Origin: Oscillospiraceae bacterium
GTDB lineage: Bacteria > Bacillota > Clostridia > Oscillospirales > CAG-272
Length of the DNA stretch: 64,000 nucleotides
Assembly: GCA_015064355.1 (NCBI GenBank)
Contig: SVSJ01000012.1
Coordinates: 1-64,000 of the forward strand
Direction: 5' to 3'
Shown here: positions 59,268-64,000 of the stretch, one piece after another
Layout of the letters: each line of letters opens with the position of its first letter
How positions within the stretch are numbered: position 1 is the first letter of the stretch
Notes under the pieces: generated by a model
Database searches by the model: none
What the model saw: only the letters and a program-made list of their open reading frames with translations
What the model was told of the DNA's origin: nothing
Program-made: the position numbers and the translations under genes

Positions 59268-60308
59268 TTGACAGAAGAAAAATATCACGGAATAATTACC
59301 CGCGGAGTCGGCGGACTTTACGGGGTGAGATTAACAACTCCCCGGAACGGACTTGGCGAGGACGAGATCCTTTGCCGTGCCCGTGGTATATTTAGACGAG
59401 AAAATATGACGCCGACTGTGGGAGATGAGGTTGTTATCGCGCCTGCAAAAGCAGGGGACACTGACTATCTCACGCCGGAAACGGATTCTCCCCGACGTTT
59501 CAAAAAGAATAGCAAGGACAAGGACGTAGATGTGGACTACGTTATTGAAGAGGTACTCGAGAGAAAGAACCTTCTGATCAGACCACCGGTGGCTAATCTG
59601 GACTATCTTTTCGCGGTGATCCCATGCGCATCTCCGGAGCCTGACCTGCTTACAGCTGATAAGCTGACGGTTATCGCAGAAAACTACGGAATCGAAACGG
59701 TTATAGTTGTTAACAAGGCCGATCTTGATCCGGGACGTGCTGAAGAGATCAAGGAAATATACAATCTTGCGGGATACCGCGTGTTCCTGCTCAGCTGCGA
59801 AAGCGGAGAGGGAATCGCTCCCCTTGGGGAGTACATAGCTGAAATATCCCGCGAAGCAGAAGTGGCAGGCCGACATATCAGCGGTGCTTTTGCAGGGGTG
59901 TCTGGGGCAGGAAAATCCACATTAATGACTGCACTTTTCCCTGATCTGCACTTAAAAACCGGCTCAGTAAGCCATAAAACCGAGCGAGGCCGCCACACCA
60001 CACGCCACGTTGAGTTGTATCCCCTTAATGTGAACGGCAGTACATTCTGGCTTGCGGACACGCCCGGATTCTCAATGCTGGACTTTACCAGATTTGACTT
60101 CTTCCCGTACGATGAGCTCGCCGGAAGCTTCCGTGAATTTGCGGAGCTTATAGGCCAGTGCAAATACAGAAAATGCACCCATCTCAAAGAAGAGGGATGC
60201 AGAGTTCTTGAAAAGGTGAATAGCGGCGAGATTTCCAAGTCCCGCCATGATAGTTACGTCAGAATATTTGATGAGCAAAGGAGTGTTCCACAATGGAAAA
60301 GACGATGA
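59268..60308 (+). CDS. rsgA: Ribosome small-subunit GTPase RsgA
   Basis: A circularly permuted GTPase: an N-terminal OB fold, then G4 VVNKADLD (~145), G1 GVSGAGKSTLM (~206), G3 DTPGFSML (~265), and a C-terminal zinc site in CKYRKCTHLKEEGC. It helps 30S subunit maturation. The start is a TTG with GAAAGAGG upstream. It overlaps thiN by 16 bases. rpe, which lies between them in Bacillus, is missing. Confidence 0.95.
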   Translation: MTEEKYHGIITRGVGGLYGVRLTTPRNGLGEDEILCRARGIFRRENMTPTVGDEVVIAPAKAGDTDYLTPETDSPRRFKKNSKDKDVDVDYVIEEVLERKNLLIRPPVANLDYLFAVIPCASPEPDLLTADKLTVIAENYGIETVIVVNKADLDPGRAEEIKEIYNLAGYRVFLLSCESGEGIAPLGEYIAEISREAEVAGRHISGAFAGVSGAGKSTLMTALFPDLHLKTGSVSHKTERGRHTTRHVELYPLNVNGSTFWLADTPGFSMLDFTRFDFFPYDELAGSFREFAELIGQCKYRKCTHLKEEGCRVLEKVNSGEISKSRHDSYVRIFDEQRSVPQWKRR

Positions 60309-60928
60309 ACGGAATGAAAACAGCTCTTGTGATCACCGGCGGATATTGCAATATCCAGCTTGCCCAAAGCCTCTTGCCCAAATCAGTTGACCTGATCATT
60401 GCGGCTGACAGCGGATACGCAACGGCGAAGAAGCTTGGCATAACCCCTGATATAACAATGGGTGACTTTGACTCATACAAAGAAAGCCTGCCTGCCGGTA
60501 TGGACATTCTCCGAGTGGCTTGCGAGAAGGATCTGACAGATACTATGCTCGCTTGCGAATATGCCCGTGACAACGGCTGCTCATATATCACCATCGTAGG
60601 CGGCACAGGGGGCAGAATCGACCACTCCCTGTCAAATGTGTTCTATCTTGAGGAGCTTCGCAGACAGGGCGTCAGAGTACGGCTCACCGACGGAGAGAAT
60701 TCCGTTCAGGTGATTCTTGACGAAAGTGTAACAGTCCCCTCTGACGGGGGATATTTCTCCGTGTTTGCTCTGGATGAGTGCAAGATAACGGAGAAGGGTT
60801 GCAAGTATCCTCTCACCGACGCGAGACTTGTTCGACAGCGCCCGTATGCCCTCAGTAACGAGGTCGTGGGCGAATACGCAACGATAACTGTGCAAGGCGC
60901 TGCTTTGCTGGTTACAAGTAAGAGATAA
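60293..60928 (+). CDS. thiN: Thiamine diphosphokinase
   Basis: The protein matches ThiN/TPK: AADSGYATAKKLGITPDITMGDFDS (motif core around 30-55, shown in part), EKDLTDTMLACEYA and VGGTGGRIDHSLSN. It pyrophosphorylates thiamine to the cofactor form. AAGGAGTG precedes the ATG inside rsgA, so translation is coupled. 211 residues, full length. Last gene of the cluster. Confidence 0.95.
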   Translation: MEKTMNGMKTALVITGGYCNIQLAQSLLPKSVDLIIAADSGYATAKKLGITPDITMGDFDSYKESLPAGMDILRVACEKDLTDTMLACEYARDNGCSYITIVGGTGGRIDHSLSNVFYLEELRRQGVRVRLTDGENSVQVILDESVTVPSDGGYFSVFALDECKITEKGCKYPLTDARLVRQRPYALSNEVVGEYATITVQGAALLVTSKR

Positions 60929-60943
60929 ATGAATTAACACCAA

Positions 60944-60982
60944 AAAACGCACCGTAGATCAAAAATACGGTGCGTTTTTGTT
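60944..60982. terminator. Strong bidirectional terminator
   Basis: AAAACGCACCGTA pairs with TACGGTGCGTTTT around a ~9-base loop; A-rich on the left, T-rich on the right. It ends both thiN and the leftward symporter gene. Confidence 0.9.
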
Positions 60983-60993
60983 TTTCTTGAGAA

Positions 60994-62571
60994 TTACTTT
61001 TCAGTAAGAGATGTCTTTGCGCTTACGGTAACTTCTCTGTTGTAGCAGGAGAAGATCTTGTCCATTTCAGCTGCGTCAGGCTTCTTGGTGATAAGGCTTA
61101 CTACAGGAACGATAACGAGTCCTACAACCATCGCAAGCATACCTGCGTTGATGGGGGAGGAGAAGTAGGGGCTGATGAATGTAACACCTGCAAAATTGCA
61201 GATCATATTAGCAACCATAATTCCAACGCCGCTGATGAAGCTTACCCAAACTGCAGCCTTGGTGGTCTTTTTCCAGTACAGACCGTAGAGGAAGGGAGCA
61301 AGGAACGCGCCTGCCAGAGCACCCCAGGAGATACCCATAAGCTGTGCGATAAAGGTTACGCTGGACTTAGCCTGAATGATAGCGATAGCCGCGGAGACTG
61401 CAACGAAGAACACGATGAGAATACGGATTACGAGCATCTGCTTCTTCTGGGAAACCTTCTTCTCGCCTTTTTCCACAGCGGGAACGATCATATCAAGAGT
61501 AAGGGTAGAGGAGGATGTAAGAACGAGGGAGGACAGAGTGGACATAGATGCGGAAAGCACCAGCATAATTACGATAGCAACAACGATGTCGGGAAGACCT
61601 GAGAGCATTGCGGGAACGATACTGTCGTACTGGGGAGTTACACCGTCTGCTACGTAGGAGATCTTGTCAGCGAACAGTCTGCCGAAGCCGCCCATGAAGT
61701 AGCATCCGCCTGCAACGATGATCGCGAAGATGGTTGAGATAATAGTACCTTTGGAGATAGCGGATTCGTTCTTAATGGCGTAGAACTTACCGATCATCTG
61801 AGGGAGACCCCATGTGCCGAGGGATGTGAGGATAACAACACCAAAGAGAGCTAAAGGCTCCGGTCCGAGGAAAGAAGTGAACGCGCCTGACAGCTCAGGG
61901 TTGGATTCAGCGGTAATCTCGGAGAGAGAACGCATAGCTTCCATGAAGCCGCCCTGGGAGTTAAGGACTGCCGCGATAACGATAACGATGCCGGCAAGCA
62001 TTATGATACCCTGAATGAAGTCGTTTACAGCGGTAGCCATATATCCGCCCACAACAACATAGATGCAAGTCAGCACGCTCATGATGATTACGCAGGTAGT
62101 GTAGTCGATTTTGGGGAATGCAGAGTCAAAGAGACGCGCAAGACCGTTGTAGAGGGAGGCGGTGTAGGGGATAAGGAATACAAATACGATAACGGAAGCC
62201 ACAGTTTTAAGAGCTTTTGAGTTAAAGCGGATACCAAAAAAGTCTGGCATAGTTTTTGAATCTATGTGCTGTGTCATAAGTCTGGTGCGTCTGCCAAGGA
62301 TAACCCAGGCGAGAAGGGAACCAATGATTGCGTTGCCGATACCTATCCAGGTTGCGGAAACGCCGTACTTCCATCCGAACTGACCTGCGTATCCGATAAA
62401 GATTACGGCAGAGAAGTAAGACGTACCATAAGCGAATGCGGTAAGCCACGGACCAACGTTACGCCCGCCCAGGACGAATCCGCCTACACCGTCGGCTTGA
62501 CGTCTGCATAGGAATCCAACCAGGATCATAACGGCGAAGAATACGACGAGTAATGCTACTTTGATAAACAT
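60994..62571 (-). CDS. Sodium:solute symporter family transporter (525 aa)
   Basis: The protein has about 13 membrane helices and the SSS-family pattern: GFVLGGRNVGPWLTAFAYGT near the start, YFSAVIFIGYAG, VYVVVGGYMATAVNDFIQG-like helix 5 region and ASMSTLSSLVLTSSSTLTLD. It couples Na+ entry to solute uptake (PutP-like). Tyrosine, or an aromatic amino acid, is proposed as the solute because its mRNA leader encodes a tyrosine-rich peptide followed by a terminator. The ribosome-binding site is GGAGG. Confidence 0.9.
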   Translation of the reverse strand: MFIKVALLVVFFAVMILVGFLCRRQADGVGGFVLGGRNVGPWLTAFAYGTSYFSAVIFIGYAGQFGWKYGVSATWIGIGNAIIGSLLAWVILGRRTRLMTQHIDSKTMPDFFGIRFNSKALKTVASVIVFVFLIPYTASLYNGLARLFDSAFPKIDYTTCVIIMSVLTCIYVVVGGYMATAVNDFIQGIIMLAGIVIVIAAVLNSQGGFMEAMRSLSEITAESNPELSGAFTSFLGPEPLALFGVVILTSLGTWGLPQMIGKFYAIKNESAISKGTIISTIFAIIVAGGCYFMGGFGRLFADKISYVADGVTPQYDSIVPAMLSGLPDIVVAIVIMLVLSASMSTLSSLVLTSSSTLTLDMIVPAVEKGEKKVSQKKQMLVIRILIVFFVAVSAAIAIIQAKSSVTFIAQLMGISWGALAGAFLAPFLYGLYWKKTTKAAVWVSFISGVGIMVANMICNFAGVTFISPYFSSPINAGMLAMVVGLVIVPVVSLITKKPDAAEMDKIFSCYNREVTVSAKTSLTEK

Positions 62572-62602
62572 AAGGAACCTCCGTTTATGTGATCAAAAAA
62601 TT

Positions 62603-62637
62603 AAAAAAAGCTACACGAGAGTGATCGTCGTGCAGCT
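62603..62637 (-). terminator. Attenuator terminator in the symporter leader
   Basis: On the minus strand, AGCTGCACGA (62637-62628) pairs with TCGTGTAGCT (62618-62609), one G-U pair, and is followed by seven T. It lies 30 bases upstream of the symporter start, after the leader ORF, so transcription should end here unless an antiterminator forms. The segment GTAAATCAGCTGCAC that includes its 5' arm can instead pair with GTGCGATTTTAC (62670-62659). Confidence 0.85.
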
Positions 62638-62682
62638 GATTTACTGTTGTAAGAATCCGTAAAATCGCACTACAAATCACTA

Positions 62683-62742
62683 TTACTTCTTTTGGCAGTA
62701 ATAGTAATAATAATAGTATGCGTATACGGAAAACTGTGTCAT
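62683..62742 (-). CDS. Tyrosine-rich leader peptide (19 aa)
   Basis: The frame encodes MTQFSVYAYYYYYYYCQKK: eight tyrosines in 19 residues, seven of them consecutive, using both TAT and TAC. The start follows a GGAG ribosome-binding site by 7 bases and lies ~24 bases after the predicted transcription start. The Tyr codons at the end can pair (CTATTACT) with the AGTAATAG around the stop codon. A run of codons for one amino acid before an intrinsic terminator is the defining layout of ribosome-mediated attenuation, as in trp, his and phe operons of enterobacteria. Confidence 0.82.
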   Translation of the reverse strand: MTQFSVYAYYYYYYYCQKK

Positions 62743-62772
62743 TTTTTGTCTCCAAATGGTTTTGTTTGTATT

Positions 62773-62801
62773 ATTATACTACCGTATGCACGATTTGTCA
62801 A
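62773..62801 (-). promoter_or_regulatory. Consensus promoter of the symporter transcript
   Basis: On the minus strand, TTGACA (62801-62796) and TATAAT (62778-62773) are separated by 17 bases. It gives a leader of about 190 bases before the symporter start, containing the Tyr-rich ORF and the terminator. Confidence 0.9.
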
Positions 62802-62853
62802 TAAGTATGCGATTTTTTGTTTGGATTTTTTATTTGGGCAATCTCTATGTAAC

Positions 62854-62885
62854 AAAAAAGCCCCCAAAGGGGAGCTTTTTTATTT
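62854..62885. terminator. Terminator upstream of the symporter promoter
   Basis: AAAAAAGCCCC and GGGGAGCTTTTTT pair with a small bulge and a T run on both strands. On the minus strand it follows the vestigial gene end at 62895-62930, whose terminator it probably was. Confidence 0.8.
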
Positions 62886-62894
62886 ATAGTAATC

Positions 62895-62930
62895 TTACTT
62901 CGCTGCTTCTTCGATAGCAACAGCAACAGC
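62895..62930 (-). pseudogene. Vestige: last 11 codons of a deleted gene
   Basis: On the minus strand the sequence reads AVAVAIEEAAK and a stop, then a terminator. An in-frame TAG lies immediately upstream, so nothing longer exists. The Ala/Glu-rich ending looks like the C-terminus of a real protein, left behind when the rest was lost. I cannot identify the parent. Confidence 0.35.
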
Positions 62931-62996
62931 CTATTTAACTCAAATTTTTTCACCATCAGAAATATCCAGATAAAATGTAGAGATTATAAATAACAA

Positions 62997-63025
62997 CAGG
63001 GAGCCATAGATGACTCCCTGAAAAA
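62997..63025 (-). terminator. Terminator of the exported-protein gene
   Basis: On the minus strand, CAGGGAG pairs with CTCCCTG and is followed by TTGTTATTTATAA, starting 12 bases after the stop codon. Confidence 0.7.
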
Positions 63026-63031
63026 TGGGCT

Positions 63032-63787
63032 TTATAATGACTTCAACTTTTCCCTAAGAGTATTGCACAACGCACTTACATACATACAATCCGATTCTAA
63101 CCAGGTCGTGTCGCCACCACTTGCTTCGTATGATTGTATTTTCATGTCTAACTCATGATATTTTGCTTGTAAATTTTGATACGTTTCATCCTGAGTGCTG
63201 CCTCCTGCAGTTGTCCACTGGCTCATTAACTCATTTGACTTTTCCCTCAGTACTCTGGCTTCTGCCAAAATACTATCGGAATAGTTTTCGATAGTCAGAG
63301 TAATGGTACCGATCGTATCAGCTCCATCCATTTCGGGCAATGAACCGCGGGGGGAAACGGTAATAGTGGTAGTCTGTGCAATACCGCTTTCGGCTGACGC
63401 AACTTCCAGAAGGTTGTCACTGAAGTAGATTGTTGAGCCGCTATAGCCGCTCGCCGAAGAGTATTTAGGGGAAGCGATAATATCAGTATTGGAGCGGTTG
63501 GTAATAGTGATAGTACCTTCACCTTCCCAATATGAACGGTCTGTTTCGGAATAAGATAGGGTGTCGGGATCCCAAACTACATCTTTCTCAGCATGATATG
63601 TAAAGTCCAGATCACTCCAAGTGATGTCCACACAATACACTATGCTTTTGTTTACGTTACTCGCTACATAGTTACCGGTAACATCTGCTGTATAATTACC
63701 GGGAGCGTCGACTGTTACTGCGAGAGCAGCGGTGCTCAAGCACATAATCATAACGACTGCCAGAGCAAGAGAAATAAGTTTTTTCAT
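63032..63787 (-). CDS. Exported protein of unknown function (251 aa)
   Basis: The signal peptide MKKLISLALAVVMIMCLSTA is cleaved near ALAVTV. The mature part has a beta-sandwich-like region (VYCVDITWSDLDFTYHAE, GTITITNRSNTDIIASPKY, shown in part, and GTITLTIEN) followed by a C-terminal helical segment of ~75 residues. The pattern resembles surface proteins of the WxL-like or Ig-like type but lacks a WxL motif. A GGAGAATC ribosome-binding site is present. The next gene upstream encodes another beta-rich extracellular-like protein, so the two probably form a surface operon. Confidence 0.75.
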   Translation of the reverse strand: MKKLISLALAVVMIMCLSTAALAVTVDAPGNYTADVTGNYVASNVNKSIVYCVDITWSDLDFTYHAEKDVVWDPDTLSYSETDRSYWEGEGTITITNRSNTDIIASPKYSSASGYSGSTIYFSDNLLEVASAESGIAQTTTITVSPRGSLPEMDGADTIGTITLTIENYSDSILAEARVLREKSNELMSQWTTAGGSTQDETYQNLQAKYHELDMKIQSYEASGGDTTWLESDCMYVSALCNTLREKLKSL

Positions 63788-63839
63788 AATTGATTCTCCT
63801 TAGTTTATTTATTCTTACACCTTTATGGTGGTAAGTTCA

Positions 63840-64000
63840 TTATTTTTCCACAACAACAGTTATTGGTATTTCCGTATTGACGGTTGCAAGCTTGTCAGTT
63901 TTTTGGTCATAGTAATAAATCACAAACTTACCACTATATCTTCCTGCTTTCAGCAAAGGAACGTTATCGTGAAGCAGTAATAGGGTTTTCACTTGATAGC
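63840..64000 (-). CDS. C-terminal part of a beta-rich protein (runs off the window)
   Basis: The minus-strand frame is open to the window edge and ends with LLKAGRYSGKFVIYYYD and VNTEIPITVVVEK. Alternating strands and the KAGRYSGKFVI turn look like the last domain of an extracellular Ig-like protein. Only 53 codons are inside the window. It lies ~50 bases upstream of the exported-protein gene on the same strand and is probably in its operon. Confidence 0.6.
   Translation of the reverse strand, partial: YQVKTLLLLHDNVPLLKAGRYSGKFVIYYYDQKTDKLATVNTEIPITVVVEK

Noticed and set aside
60994-62571. T-box or SAM-type riboswitch in the symporter leader
   Set aside because: No T-box sequence (AGGGTGGNACCGCG) is present. 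The leader instead holds a Tyr-rich ORF and simple competing hairpins.
62692-62889. 65-codon rightward frame over the symporter leader
   Set aside because: It overlaps the leftward promoter and leader ORF, is rich in Ile/Val from AT-rich DNA, and lacks a ribosome-binding site.

Overview
The window reads as chromosomal DNA from a low-to-moderate GC member of the Clostridia, probably an uncultured gut lineage near Oscillospiraceae or Christensenellales. The main evidence is the gene order yicC-remA-gmk-rpoZ-priA-def-fmt-rsmB-rlmN-prpC-prkC-rsgA-thiN, which matches the conserved Firmicutes cluster. DUF5685 next to a DnaJ-like gene, DUF2975-HTH-DUF4173, DUF5697 and DUF6514 genes, and consensus TTGACA-17-TATAAT promoters support it. 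The family-level placement is inference.

Layout. (1) Bases 1-484 hold the end of an rRNA operon: the 23S 3' end, 5S, a broken tRNA copy and tRNA-Asn. (2) Bases 485-17580 are an AT-rich accessory island. It carries a lone STAND-type NTPase, mobile-element remnants (a truncated DUF5697 gene fused by deletion to a beheaded ECF sigma gene), two related modules of sigma factor, anti-sigma factor and small exported protein (the second followed by an exported M23 endopeptidase and a lipoprotein), an HTH/DUF6514 pair, and a small biosynthetic operon. That operon encodes an acyl-AMP ligase, an acyl carrier protein, a PaaK-like ligase, a CPBP protease and a radical SAM maturase, and it is cut short at its 3' end. 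(3) At 17580 the composition becomes more GC-rich. An attenuator-controlled methyltransferase plus GNAT pair follows, then a CARF-nuclease (Card1/Can2, DUF1887-like) with no CRISPR locus in view, an M28 peptidase, and lipoprotein and membrane protein genes, tspO and glycerate kinase. (4) Bases 24795-29422 encode lipoproteins and the DUF2975-HTH-DUF4173 membrane operon, followed by a palindromic MITE-like repeat. (5) Bases 29812-38009 hold a BlaI/M56 regulatory pair with two clear operators, divergent from an internally duplicated 1000-residue lipoprotein and a serine hydrolase. (6) Bases 38084-46819 are mixed core genes: sfsA, yceD-rpmF, a PHP phosphatase, a surface protein with 25 TEAPx repeats, a three-tRNA cluster, and DUF5685-DnaJ. 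(7) Bases 46982-60928 are the housekeeping cluster, lacking coaBC and rpe at their usual places. (8) Bases 60994-64000 hold a sodium:solute symporter read leftward from a promoter followed by a Tyr-rich leader peptide and an intrinsic terminator, then exported-protein genes, one running off the end.

The strongest candidates for something undescribed are: the tyrosine leader-peptide attenuator of the symporter (62603-62801), unusual because Firmicutes normally use T-boxes; the truncated acyl-ligase/ACP/PaaK/CPBP/radical-SAM operon (13309-17580); the leader-ORF attenuator of the methyltransferase (17590-17849); and the orphan CARF nuclease (19284-20540). All functions are inferred from reading the sequence; no database search was run.
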